Below the pieces are notes generated by a model. The model was not told the DNA's origin, searched no databases, and was given only the letters and a program-made list of their open reading frames with translations. Below are positions 33,304-45,200 of a DNA stretch of 64,000 nucleotides, in pieces (the stretch's first letter is position 1; every line of letters begins with the position of its first letter). The stretch lies in the NCBI GenBank assembly GCA_001599755.1, contig BCHX01000002.1, forward strand, positions 4,136,330 to 4,200,329, in the 5' to 3' direction. The position numbers were made by a program, and so were the translations under genes. This stretch comes from Gliomastix tumulicola (Eukaryota > Ascomycota > Sordariomycetes > Hypocreales > Bionectriaceae).

Positions 33304-35936
33304 AATTGGTACAGCTTCTACTTCTCACTGGGTTTGGATACGAAATCATTCTCGCGGAAAAGATTTCCTCCGCCGTCGAATCTTCTACAATCCCTGATCA
33401 CACGGTTTTGGGGTATCTTCAAGGCCTCTCTTGTCATCCTGCACTAGCACGCAAGCTAGGGCGTTGAATTGGTTCGCAATAGTGTAGGGGTATTGGTTCG
33501 GCTGACCAGGGAACACATCTTCCGTTTAAATGGACATACTGCTCGTCTGGCGCCTTTGGACTAGCCATCTGAGCCATGGCTATGCTAGATGACGTTATGT
33601 ATAAACGCGACCTTCATGTCATCCGAGCTATGCCAACCAACTGGAATTTCGGAAACAATGCGATATTCGGGAAGCGGAACTTGTGAATACATTTCTATAA
33701 GACGGTCAGGTGCTGCACTTTGCTACACTTTCTCTCGTAGCCTATGTCGTGTGGCAGTCTGCCTACAAAGTCGTAGCTTGAGGCCTGAACGAATGTAATA
33801 CTTCTAAACAGTACTGAACAGATAAGCACTTCAAGCTTGCACATTCACTTACACTAAATCATAAGCTAACATAGATTCATACACAACTTGTTTCTGTTCC
33901 ATGACGGCCGATAATCAAAACTACGCACTTAAAAAACAATCCTACGCTTATGATGTCTTTTCACCGAACCAAGAAATGTCCCGCTGTCCCGAGCCGTTAT
34001 CAACCCGTCCCTAGACCTCCGTACGATCTAGTTATAGTCTTCGTGCGCCTATGGCTCTCCAGGCTATGTACCATCCCTTAAGGGCCTATAAGGTCAAAGT
34101 CTGCAGTAAAGATATTGAGCCAGGTGCGTACGGGTTGCGGCTCTTAAGACAAGGCCTTTCCATAGCTTCAAAATTCTTTGAAATTCCTCCATCTCGCTTA
34201 TCATGTCATGTTCGCATTCGTGAGGCGGTGTCTAGGCTCTGTGCTTGTCTCACCCTATATGAACCATAGTCACATGGCGAAGATGAGGAGACATCGACCT
34301 CTATTTTCGACACCCTGAGCAAGAGCCCACAGGATCAAGTCGGCAGGGGAAAATGCAGCACAGGCATGAATCAAAGCGGGCTTACCATCCATCCATCAAA
34401 TGCAGGCCGCTTCTACTTCCCCGGGCCGTGGCAGACACGTGGACACGGCCGGAAGCGACAGGGGGCGCCAATCATGCACGTGCGTGTCACGGCACACAAA
34501 AGCCTTTCAGCTGATTGAAACTGCCTGCACGGGCGCCGACTCGGTCAAACAGGGTCGAACTACCCAAGGCAAGGGTTTTGCACTACCCCATGGGGGAGGG
34601 ACAGGGCGAAACGAAATATATTCGGGCCGGACGCGTGAGCTTGACGCAAGAAAAGATGGATGCGTCGGCACGTTGGCCGGCCCGACGCAGTGCGAAGTGA
34701 AGTGCTAGTATGGGTTTTTACGAAATAGCGGGTGTGCTAGGTGCAAGTGGCGTGGCCGAGGAAATAGGGCTCATTTCCGACTTTTCAGACGAGCGTGGTG
34801 GTGTTCATCTTCTTCCAGATGGGATGGGTTGGGATGGGGACAAAGCCTCCAATTGTCAGACTCAGCATGGCCGGATAAGCAGCATTCACGAGCTGCCGCA
34901 GCGGTCCAAAAATGACGACGATTGTGCAATTGTGCGTTGCGTGTTCAAATTAGGTAAGGCCAAGTAGCCCGACGATGGAAGTCTGCCACGTTGACGGGAA
35001 CTATAGATTACCAAGTCCCTCCAAGTCCCTCCGCTGGAGAAAGCCCCCTAGACCCTGTTTGAGCAAACGTCAAGGCTAGCCTGGAATGAGGAGTTCAAGC
35101 GCCCAGCAGTGAGTGTTGTGTGTGACCGTTAACGCTGCCTGCGCAAGCGCCCACCTGACACTAACAGAAAGGACCCTGGACACCAGCCAACCAGAGGCTC
35201 CAGAGCCCATGGCAGGGCCATTTGCCAAATGATTTGAATGAAGCCCCTCAGCACCCGCGCAATTCCAGCGGCCAATCAGCCAATCGAGGCCCAGGCCAAC
35301 CACACCGGACGATCCTTGCCCTAACGGCCCAGGGGAGGGTCCGGGACTGCGGCCTTCTTGTTTAGGCTGGTCGTCGCCCAAAACGCGGGGCAAAGCAACT
35401 GCTGGAAGTGGTACAGTTTGGACAATTACGAATGAACGGTGAAGGAATGATGGGCGGCCGAAGTTCGCCGTGAACGGAGGAGCAAGATGGGCAGCTGAGG
35501 GAGTTTGGGGCTCTTTGGAGGGGGGGGGGTATATTCCCATAATTATTTTTCACACACACACACAAGGCACATCACGCTCCGAGGGGCAAGGGGAGTCTGT
35601 CTAGTATCGTACATGCATGTACGTATCCTTTCCTAGTAGTAGTTATCTGACGGACCTACCTTGGAGCAGATCCCACTTGGATCGTTTTCTGTTCATTTAT
35701 CGCGCCAAATGGGGTTCCATCCAGCCAACATCCCTTCTTGACTTCCGTCTTGTGGTCGTTTGATTTTCCCTCTCTTTCCTTTCCCTTCACTCACCACTCG
35801 CTCACTCACTCACTCACCTTTCCCAGGACTCGACGCACAGCTACGCACACACTCGAACCCGCTCTCCCGCCGGGATCTTCAACAAACGCACCCAAGACCC
35901 CTGAGACACGCCTCGGCAGACCTGGCCAACCAACGG

Positions 35937-35959
35937 GGAGAGAGAGAGAGAGAGAGAGC
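35937..35959. repeat. (GA)n microsatellite
   Basis: About eleven GA units lie in the presumed leader of the WD40-like gene at 36280. Confidence 0.9.
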
Positions 35960-36279
35960 GAGTCACAGGACCAGCTCCGGAAGACACGCCACGCTGGGCA
36001 TTCGGAGAGACACCATGCGACCGAGGTTCCATCCGTGTGTGCAGACGAGCCACTAGTGGATCTCCTTCTACCGAGAATATTGTCTTGTCCTCTTGTCGTG
36101 TCTTGTCTTGTCTTGTCTTTCTTGGACGCTTTTGTGCCTCTCAATTCGATTGTGCCCATCGGCGACACCCGCGCGTTTTGCTCGGGGCGGCGGCGACAGA
36201 CTGTAGAAATACGCTGATCGTCGTGGTCGCCCATTCTGTTTTACCAGCTCATATACGTTTCAACGGCCCCCCTCCCATC

Positions 36280-38488
36280 ATGGATCACGTCCTCATCGAG
36301 GAGACCATTGACGAGATGGCGTGAGTGACTAACCATCCCGACTCGTTCAGCATGACGCTCTACTGACCATCCCAGCAACTCCCTCACCCGCCTCAACAGC
36401 ACGCACCACAGCACGTCCACGCCCAGGACGACAAACCTCGCCCCGGCCCCGGAGCTCCGGCGGGCGACGACGAACCCACCGCGGACGTCGCAGTACAGCA
36501 TCAGCCCCGGCGGCAACGGCAGCGGCCTGACGTCGCCCGTCCTCTCCCCGTCGTCCAACATGAGCGACGCGAGCAGCACATTTCCCTGGCTGGGCTCCGC
36601 GGCGTCGCCGTCCGAGGCCGAGTCCTATTATCGGCGCCAGTCGACAGAGCAGCAGTTGCAGCAGCAGCAGTCATCGCCCAACTACCGCCCGCGACGACCC
36701 TCGAGGGCCAGCAGCACGGCGGCGTACGCATATCCGCACCCGGGCACGCGGCTGTCCATCGGGAGCGGACACACGAGCCACAGACGGTCGTCTTCTACCA
36801 CGTCCACCGCGTCGTATATCCCCGGCACGAGCAGCCCGTTCCCGGCGCCGTCGAAGCCGCTGCCGGCGCTGCCTCCTATATCGGCGAGGACATCGTCACA
36901 GCGCGTGGTGTCGTCCTCGCACTCCCAGCCGTCCTCCTCGGATAAATCGTCCCTCGACGTGGACCGCTTCTCGCAGTCGTCCGAGACCTCCTCACATCCG
37001 TCCCGCTCGTCGATGCACTCCATCAGCCTCCGACCTGCGCCCTTGCAGCTCCGACCACCCTTGGCCGTCGTCTCGGCCCCCGCGACATCAGCAGCACCAA
37101 CCAACACTACTAACACCACCGCTACCACAAACACAAACACACACACACAGCAAACCCAACCTCGGCCCGGGCCCCCGGAGAAGCCGGCGGCGCTGGCGGT
37201 CGACCACTGGAAGTCCCTCTTCCCGGAGAAGAAGCGGCGGACGCCGCCCAAGGGCATCACGGTCTTCTACATCGACATCTCGGCGACGGGGACGACGGTG
37301 GCCGTCAAGCACGGCAACAGCGTCATCAAGTTCTGGAACGTCGAGACGGGCACGCTGCAGGCGAGCGTCAAGTTCTCGGCCTACACGGAGGCGCACTGCC
37401 GGTCGCGCGACTACCTGATCCGCAGCCACGCGATCCTGTCGGACACGGCCAAGCTGGCGGCCATCGCGACGCGGTTCGGGCGCAGCATCGAGATCTGGAA
37501 CTGGGAGCGCAAGAAGAAGCTGCAGCTGATCGACAACGTGGACCGGTGGGCGGCGGGACGCTTCGAGTCGTACGAAGGGGGGTGGAGTCCCGTCGCGGCG
37601 TATAGGGGCGAAGCCGCGCAGATTGACCTGTACGCGGCGACGGACCGGGCCAAGAAGCCGTTCGCCAAGGTGCGCACCATCGACCTCAACAGGGCGCGGC
37701 TGCCGTTCGTGCCGCAGTACCCGGAGCTCGCGCTCTCCCCGACGAGCCCGCTGCTCGTGGCCGCCGCGGGGCCGAGGACGCCGCGCGCGGGGAACCCGCC
37801 GCCGGACCGCGAGACCCTGCTCATCGTGTGGGAGATCCACGACTACCGGGACACGTCCCACGAGCCGCACCGCATGGTGCGTCCCTGGCAGCACACGGAG
37901 CTCGACACGGCGATCCCCTGCAACCTCGCGACGCACGGCCAGCTCGTCGTCTCCGTCTGGATCCCGGCGAACCACCGCGTCGTGTCGCGGCCGAGCCAGA
38001 AGGACGCGGGCCGCAGCGAGTGGAAGCTGGCGCCCACGCCCGTGCCCTTCAAGCACGTGCTTGTGTGGGACATGTCGGAGAACTCGACGCGCAGCTTCGG
38101 CATCCCGAACACGACGGCGTGCGTGTCGCCCGACTGCCGCTTCGTGGCGTACTGCGACGCGGGGGAGAGCAGTAGTCCGGGTACAACAGCAGCAGCAGCA
38201 GCAGCAGCAGTCGGAGACGGCGAAGGGGATGGCGAGACGGCGAGGCCGCGGCGACGGAAGAAGCTGGCCATCGTCGACGCGTCCTCGGGCGAGGAGCTCT
38301 GGTCCGTCGGCGGCCCCGTGGGCGGCAGCGTCGGCAGCGAGGACAGCGTGCGGCTGATGGAGCAGTTTGGCGACATCTCGGCCGTCACCAACATGGACTT
38401 CTCGGCCGACGCGCGCTTCATCGCCCTGGGCTACTCGGACGGCAACACGGCCGTCTTTGACGTGCGGGAGCTGATTGCGAAGCAATGA
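36280..38488 (+). CDS. WD40-like repeat protein with disordered N-terminus
   Basis: Two exons (36280-36320 and 36376-38488) give 717 residues. The first exon codes MDHVLIEETIDEMA and the 55 bp intron (GTGAGT to CAG) is phase 2. Residues about 15-290 are Ser/Thr/Pro/Gln-rich with a Thr-Asn run (NTTNTTATTNTNTHT). From about 325 on there are WD40-like blades: FYIDISATGTTVAVKHGNSVIKFWNVETG, then AIATRFGRSIEIWNWERKK, LIVWEIHDY, VLVWDMSEN and finally MDFSADARFIALGYSDGNTAVFDV. A (GCA)n run codes a poly-Ala stretch late in the protein. Its role is presumably as a scaffold. I do not recognise a named orthologue. It is convergent with the receptor gene downstream. Confidence 0.8.
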
Positions 38489-38770
38489 TACCAAACCGGG
38501 TGGGCGGTCATATCAGGGAAAGGGGCGGCGGCGATTGGGAAAGGAGGTTTTGGTGGCGTTCTCAGGTTCTGTTTTATTCATATTTCCTCACGATGCCAAT
38601 GAAATCAAAAAAAGGGGGGAACAATGCTTCTTCTTCTCATGCCTTCATGCGTCTTTATTCATTTTTCTCGTCCCATGTCCCTTCTCTTTCGACACCGAGA
38701 CCGTATATATATATGTATATATATATGTATATATGTATGGATATATGTATGTATCATTAGGTATGTATTA
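38489..38770. other. Short convergent 3' intergenic region with TA-rich repeat
   Basis: 282 bp between two stop codons. It contains a (TATATG)n-like simple repeat at about 38703-38755. Confidence 0.8.
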
Positions 38771-40447
38771 TCATCTCGTGTGGTAGTCCTTGTCCGTGCT
38801 GTTGACCGAAGAACTCGTACTCCCCGTCGGCTCGGGATACCGCGGATCCCTCTCGCGCCCGTGGTCGACCTCGACGACGACGCTCGTCACCGTGTCCATC
38901 TGGATGGCGCCGGGCCCCCGGAGCGACTCCTGGCTGACGCTGCGCGAGTGGTGGTGCTTGTGGCCGAGCACGCGCTCCGAGAGGACGTCGCTCGCGCCGC
39001 CGCCGAGCCGCTGCCACGACCACCAGCCGCCCGTGAGCTTGTCCTCGCCGCCGGAGTTGCTCCCCCTCCGCGAGGGCCCGCCGTTGCCGTTGCCGTTGCC
39101 GCCCTGGACCCAGACCATGTTGCCGTAGCGGCGCGGGCGCGAGGGCGGGTGCACGAGGTTGAAGTTGAAGGTGGTGAGGCCCGTGTCGGCGCGGTCGACG
39201 TCGTGCTTGGACGCGAACACGAGCACGTTGCGCGTCGTGCCGAAGAGCAGGCAGTCAAAGGACCCGTTGGACGCGATCATGGCGCCCGCGAAGCACATGT
39301 AGCCCAGCGGGACGTCGGCGCCCGCCATGGACGCGATGCGGCCGAGGGCTAAGGGAAGAGTGCACGTGACGTAGATGACGGGGTAGATGAGGAAGGCCGG
39401 GTTGCGCGCGGCGGCCTGCGCCTCGCTGTCGACGACCCGGTCGGCGGCGGCGGCGGTGCTGCTGCTCGCGCTGCGACGCCGCAGGTGGATGAAGATGAGC
39501 GTGTACAGCGTCGACGTGATGGCGATGGCGATGAAGATGAAGAGGTAGTGCGTCAGCAGCCGCAGCTCCGAGTACTCGTTGTTCATCCAGCACCAGCTGC
39601 CCGCCCTGACGAAGAACCCGCCGACAGATTTCCCGTTCTGCGTCGCGGCGATGGGGATCGTCGAGATGAGATAGACAAACAGCCAGATGACGCCGACGGT
39701 GCCGTAAATCACGCGCCCGCTCGGCCGGATGCGCTTCACGACGGAGAGGTACGCGTGCACGGCAATGGCCGTGATGAAGCAGCTCGACGCCAGGTCCCCC
39801 GTCGAGATGAACAGGCCCTGGGCGAAGCACGTCGCGTTGCCGACGCGGATCTGGTCGCGCCGCAGCCACTCGACGTTGAGGAAGAAGGCCACGCCCTGGT
39901 GCATGTCGGCCAGCAGCAGGTTGAGCAGCAGGATGACGAACTGGTTCGGCGGGCTGCGGTGCGGCGAGGCTGCTGCTGCTGCCGCCGCCGCTGCCGCCGC
40001 CCTCCTCCTCTTGGGGCCCGTGACGGACGAGCCGGACGTCGTCGTCGTCAGTGGTGCCGTGCTGGCCCGGTCCGGCTTCGTGCTGCCGCGTCTGCCCCTT
40101 TCCTGCTGCTGCTGATAATGGAACCTCTCATCCTTCCCTGCCACCGTCTCCGTCTGGCTGAAGACGCCCTCGATGCCCAGGGCAAAGTCCGTCGGGTTCT
40201 GCGGGCCCTTAGCCTGGTCGTCGCCGTCATCGTCGTCGCCGCCCCGGTGCCGCGAGGACGTCGATATCGTCGTGGTGGCGGGCTTGATGTAGAGGTACCA
40301 CACCAGCTTGTACCCCAGGTAGAAGAACAGGAAGCTGGCGGCGAAGAAGGACAGGAAGGCGAGGACGGTGATGGCCTTGAGACCGGCCCGGAGACTCGGC
40401 GTCAGGTCCAGGGACCGTCCGGGCACGGGCAAGATGTCCTCAGCCAT
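38771..40447 (-). CDS. Git3/Gpr1-like seven-helix G-protein-coupled receptor
   Basis: A single exon of 558 residues. The first helix (ITVLAFLSFFAASFLFFYLGYKLVWYLYI, residues about 26-54) is followed by about 110 low-complexity residues with Asp, Gln, Thr and Ala runs before the second helix (FVILLLNLLLADMHQGVAFFL). The remaining helices include CFAQGLFISTGDLASSCFITAIAVHAYLSVV, VIYGTVGVIWLFVYLISTIPI, a helix after WCWMNNEYSELR, and two near YPVIYVTCTLPLALGRIASM and CFAGAMIASNGSFDCLLFG. The LLLADMHQ and STGDLAS motifs are typical of the fungal Git3-type receptors, whose best-known members sense glucose or other nutrients at the plasma membrane and signal through G-alpha and cAMP. The C-terminal tail of about 160 residues is Gly/Ser-rich and cytosolic. 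The ligand is unknown. Confidence 0.88.
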   Translation of the reverse strand: MAEDILPVPGRSLDLTPSLRAGLKAITVLAFLSFFAASFLFFYLGYKLVWYLYIKPATTTISTSSRHRGGDDDDGDDQAKGPQNPTDFALGIEGVFSQTETVAGKDERFHYQQQQERGRRGSTKPDRASTAPLTTTTSGSSVTGPKRRRAAAAAAAAAAASPHRSPPNQFVILLLNLLLADMHQGVAFFLNVEWLRRDQIRVGNATCFAQGLFISTGDLASSCFITAIAVHAYLSVVKRIRPSGRVIYGTVGVIWLFVYLISTIPIAATQNGKSVGGFFVRAGSWCWMNNEYSELRLLTHYLFIFIAIAITSTLYTLIFIHLRRRSASSSTAAAADRVVDSEAQAAARNPAFLIYPVIYVTCTLPLALGRIASMAGADVPLGYMCFAGAMIASNGSFDCLLFGTTRNVLVFASKHDVDRADTGLTTFNFNLVHPPSRPRRYGNMVWVQGGNGNGNGGPSRRGSNSGGEDKLTGGWWSWQRLGGGASDVLSERVLGHKHHHSRSVSQESLRGPGAIQMDTVTSVVVEVDHGRERDPRYPEPTGSTSSSVNSTDKDYHTR

Positions 40448-42007
40448 CCTGTGTGTGTATGTGTGTGTGTGTGTGTGTATGTGTGTTGTGTCCTACACTC
40501 TATCCTCTCCCCCTTATGTTTCTGTAAGGAGGAAAGGGAAAGACAGTAAGTAGAAAGAGAGAAAGAAAGAGGCCACAAATGGTCGTTATGACCCCCAAAC
40601 TTCGGTCAACGGGGGGGAGGAGAGAGGAAACAGCAGATCCCACCGCTTTTGAGCATACCGAACCACGCCGCCGGAGTTTGATGCCCCCCCCCTCTCTCTC
40701 CCACGTTGTTCTAGTTATCTGGTACCTTAGTTTAATAAAAAGTCTGGCATGCCTGCCTGCCTGCATGGATGCATGCATGTAATGCATTTGCTAGATCGGG
40801 CCTGACCTGCAGTAGCCTCCCCCTCCCCCTCCCCTCACAACCTTTTGACAACCATTTTTCAAGGATCCCCCCCTGTGGCCCAGCCTTGCAAAGCCCGCCG
40901 GTTCGCTTGGGCCCTTTCGAGGTCCCCTCCTCGAGAGTCTGCAATCTGCGCGCTAGTGGCCAATACGCCTCTGCTAGTGTGTAGCATAACCAGTTGGCTA
41001 GGAGGTGGATTGCGTCGGACATGAGTAATGTTAGTCGCCTTGAGGAGAAGAAAAAAAGCCCCAGGGATTTGGGTTCCGTCGGGCTAAGGATATGGATGCC
41101 TCGGCGGTTGTTGGAAAAAAAAAACATGTGGCATGCAAACTTTGATTGTTTGCCTCATTGTTACCTTCGCTTTGCGGTTTTGTCAGTCTCCTCGTCATGT
41201 CAATTGTGAACAGAGTCAACCAACAGCTGTGCCTCTCCGTCGGACCCGGACCAAGCAATTAATTAAGACAGACCCGACCGACCTGACAGATAACAGACCC
41301 TCCTCCGTGCATCCTTCTTTCAGGGGTTCGGCATGCACTCCGGTCTCCACGCAGAACAAACCAAAACTCGCGTCTTCTTCCTCTTCCTTCTATTAACTCA
41401 GTCCCCATCCCCAACGTGCCAATCGAGCCCAGAACGCGATCCCCAGGGGGCAAGCCTGTCACTGGACCCTCCCAGCTATCGAAAATGGTTCGACAACCCG
41501 CTCATCCAGCTCGCTTCTCTCTCATCATTTGCCATCGTCAAGGCTTGGTACTTATGATACTATCCCCTTCTCGAGTCAGTCGCCCACATGGCCGCGCCGT
41601 AAACTGACCAGTAAGCTTTAATTGTCCCATCGTGTGTGCATTATCTCTGACTGCACCATGCTTCGGTCCCCCCCCCAGCGAGACAAATATCCCGACACTA
41701 GAGTGGCCCTGCATTACTCATGGTTGATTATAAGGTTGCATCGCCTGGTCATAGACATGCAATATCACAATCCTCTTAACAAGCCACCGGGTGGTGCGGT
41801 GTCAGGGCAGAAGCACGCACTTTTTCTTCTTCCTGTCGGTCCCGATTTCCTGGTAGCGAGTGCAATTGGTGTGGACGCCTATCATCTGATCTCGTAATCT
41901 GAAACCGAGCCTGCCGAGGCAGCAGATCTCTGCAGCGACCTGAATATCGGCTTCCCTGATAACGACTAGCACGTCACTTCATATCGCACGTGGGGAAGGC
42001 GATGGAG

Positions 42008-42052
<45 letters not shown>

Positions 42053-42261
42053 CAAGGGATATCATAACTCAGAATTCAAGATCTATCCTGTGCGTACCAA
42101 CAATAACCGGACGTAAAAATCATGACCCAAAACTGCGTATCTAGAAGAAAAGGAAAAAAAGAAAAAAGAAAATAAGGAAATAAGGAAAAATTTATCCACC
42201 CATATACTGTCGCTAGCGATGCTTCATATATCCAATTTGATTTCTTGCTTTCATTCATCCA
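40448..42261. other. Intergenic region with GT repeat and a 38-base poly-T tract
   Basis: No gene is seen in about 1.8 kb. A (TG)n repeat at about 40449-40486 lies directly upstream of the receptor start, a CTGC/ATGC-rich stretch lies at about 40750-40780, and 38 consecutive T lie at 42015-42052. The last 200 bp are AT-rich and fit the 3' flank of the PKS gene. Confidence 0.6.
42015..42052. repeat. Poly-T tract of 38 bases
   Basis: An uninterrupted T run lies about 210 bp past the PKS stop codon (an A run in the transcript direction). It could be a retroposed poly-A tail or a simple slippage tract; no reverse-transcribed gene is recognisable next to it. Confidence 0.85.
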
Positions 42262-45200
42262 TTACTCCGCCTTGACCGTCCAGACACCCTCCAGCCTCGT
42301 CTTCTTGAGCACGAGGCCGGCGAGGTCGGCAAGAGTACCGCTGGTAAGCAGCTCCAGGACCTGGAGGTGAGACTGGAGCTCCTTGCCGATCCAGTTCCTC
42401 AGCTCGATGGCGTTGAGCGAGTCGAGACCAAAGGCAGTGACCGAGGTGGTGGCCTGCTGAGCAGCCATGACCTCGGGCGCGAGCATGAGAATGGCGCCGA
42501 GCTTGTCACGGAGACCAATCGTGACAATCTCAACAGCCTCCTCAACCTTGGTGGCGCGCTTGAGCTCCTGCGAGATGGAGAGCGTGGCCGAGCCAGCGGC
42601 CGCGTTGGAGTCGGCGAACTTGGCAAGCGCGGCCTCGCGGAGGAAGGCGAACTTGCCGTCGGCGGCGTAGTAGGGCAGGTTGGAGCCGTCACCAAGGTCG
42701 AGACCAGTGATGCACTGCTCGCTGCAGTAGCTGCCAATCTTGCCGACAAAGGCGGCCTCGAGGAGAGCGAGCACCTCGGACTCATCCATTGAGTTACCAG
42801 CCAGGTTCTTCAGGACAGTGGAGGCGCGGCCAGAGTTGCCGGCCAGGTACCCAACACCCTCAACGGCAGTGAGGTTGAGCGAAGTAGCCTTCTGGCCGTT
42901 GAGCAGACGGTGGCGGACGAGGGCATCGAGGTAGGTGTTGGCACCGGCATACGCGGCCTGACCACGGTTACCGACGATGCCGGCAACGGAGGACAGGACG
43001 ACGAAGAAGTCCAGAGGAGTGCTGGCCAGAGCCTTGTGGAAGTTCCAGCCACCAGCGACCTTGGAGCGGACGACGAGGTCGTAGTCCTCAAAGGTCATCT
43101 TCTCGAACAGAACATCCTAGTACGTTGTTAGCATCATCAATCGAATCTAATAGTAAGGTAATATGGAATATGGTTACATACCCTGAGAACCATGGCAGCG
43201 TGGATGACACCGCGGATAGGAGGCAGGTCCTTCTGGATCTCGGCAACGAGGGCGTTGACGCTGGCCTCGTCACCAACATCGCAGGACTTGACGTGGACGG
43301 TAGCACCGTCAGCCTTGCTCTGCTCAATCAGAGTAGCAAGCTCCTCAGTGACCTTTCCGCTACGAGACAGCAGGACCACGTTGCGAGCGCCACGCTGGAC
43401 CATCTTCTTGGTCATGGACCGACCAAGACCACCGGTACCACCGATGATGATGTACGTGGCGTCGCCAGACAGGATGGCAGAGTTGGACTGGGGGTGCGTA
43501 GCCTTGACCTTGTCAGTGCCGCGGTGGCTGACAACGACCTTACCAGTCGTCTTACCACTCTGCAGCTTACGCAGAGCAGTCTCGACCTCCTCAATGCCGA
43601 CGGCAGTGACGGGGCCGATGGGGTTGACCGTCTTCTTGTCGAGCAGCGCCATGACCGCAGTGAGGACACGGCCCATGATCTTAGGACGCTCAGCAGCAAC
43701 AAGGGTAAGATCCAGAGAGCTGAAAGTACAGTTGTACTCGAACTTGGCCATCTCCAGACGGGTGTTGGAGCCGATATCCCTCTTACCAATCTCCACGAAG
43801 CGACCGAAGTGGGCAAGGCACTCCCAGGTCTCGCGGAGGAGGTCACCAGCGAGAGAGTTGATGACAACATCAACACCCTCACCGCCGGTAGCCTCACGGA
43901 CAGCAGGGCCGAAAGAGGTGTTACGGCTGTAGAAGATGCGGTTCTCAGGGATACCGTACTTCTCGATGAGGAGCTGCTTCTTGTCGGGGCTACCGACAGT
44001 GGCGAAGATCTCAGCACCAATCCACTGGGCAAGCTGGATGGCAGCCTGACCGACACCACCAGTGGCGGCGTGGATGAGGATCTTCTCACCGGCCTGGAGG
44101 TGGGCCAGGTCGACGAGGCCGTAGTAGGCAGTGCTATAGACGACAGGAACCGAGGCAGCAGTCTCGAAGGTCATGTCCTCGGGGATGACGGCGGCACTGG
44201 TGGCAGGGCAGCGAGCGTAGGTGCTGTAGGCACCAAGAGACATGGCGCAGACGCGGTCGCCGACCTTGAGGTTGCTGACGTTGGAACCAACAGCAGCAAT
44301 GGTACCAGAGCACTCGACACCGACGTAGGGCTGGACAACCTGGCCCATGGCGACGACGACATCCTTGAAGTTCATACCAGTAGAGGCGACCTTGATCTCG
44401 ATGTCGTCAGCACCGAGAGGCAGCTCAGGCTCGTCCTTCCAGTAGAGGGAGTCCAGAGCACCGAAGGTGCCGACCGCGATCTTGAGGCGGCGACCAGGCT
44501 GCTCGAAGTCCTGGAGGTAGGGCTCGGCATCCTGGGTCTCGCGGAAGAGCTCGAGGTTGACCTCCTCCTGCTCGTAGACGCGGGGGACGACGATCTTGCC
44601 GTCCTCCTCGGCGAACTCGAAGTCAACCGGGCCGCCATCCTCAGGCTGGGCGAGAGAGGCGTTGAGAGCAGTGACAATGAGGTCAGCAATCTCAGCAGCG
44701 CTCAGCTTGGACTTGGGGTCCAGGTCGAGGGTAGCAGCGACCTTGGTGGACTCGGAGCGGACAGTGCGGAGAACACCCTGGGCAATGTTGTTCTCGGGCT
44801 TCTCAGCAACCTTGTAGGCACCGTCGCTGACCCAGAGGACGGAAGAGCTGGTGAGCAGCAGCTTCTGGACGCGCTCGAAGGTATCCTCCTTCAGGCCGTT
44901 GAAGACAGGAGCGTCGAGCTCAGACAGGACGACGTAAGGGTTGGCGCCAATCTCGACACTGCCGAAGGGGGCAACGGAAGGCTTAGCACCAGACTTGGTG
45001 TCGAGAAGAGCGATGAGCTCCTTGACGAGAGGGTTGCTCTCATCCCTGTCAGTGAGGATGACAACGGGAGCGGTGGGGAGGTTGGATTTCTCCTCGACAA
45101 CCTCCTCGACCTTGGCCTCGCCGTTGGAGTCGCCGTTAGCGTGGCCATTGGCATCACCGTTAGCATGGCCGTTGGTCTCGCCATTGGCGTGACCATTAGC

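Larger units (their letters stand above)
32322..36279. other. Long intergenic region with an AT-richer, decayed tract
   Basis: About 4 kb with no intact gene. From 32.4 to 34.3 kb the base composition is visibly less GC-rich than elsewhere, and short frames with protein-like wording are broken by stops and frame changes, clearest on the minus strand at about 32990-33303. From 35.7 kb on the sequence is a C/T-rich leader for the WD40-like gene, with a GA microsatellite at 35937-35958 and TCTTG repeats at 36084-36120. Confidence 0.55.

Noticed and set aside
37088..38494. Minus-strand frame of 468 codons opposite the WD40-like gene
   Set aside because: Antisense shadow with Arg/Val-rich wording; the plus-strand reading has clear blades.
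39485..40549. Plus-strand frame of 354 codons opposite the receptor
   Set aside because: Antisense to seven clear helices and made of charged low complexity.
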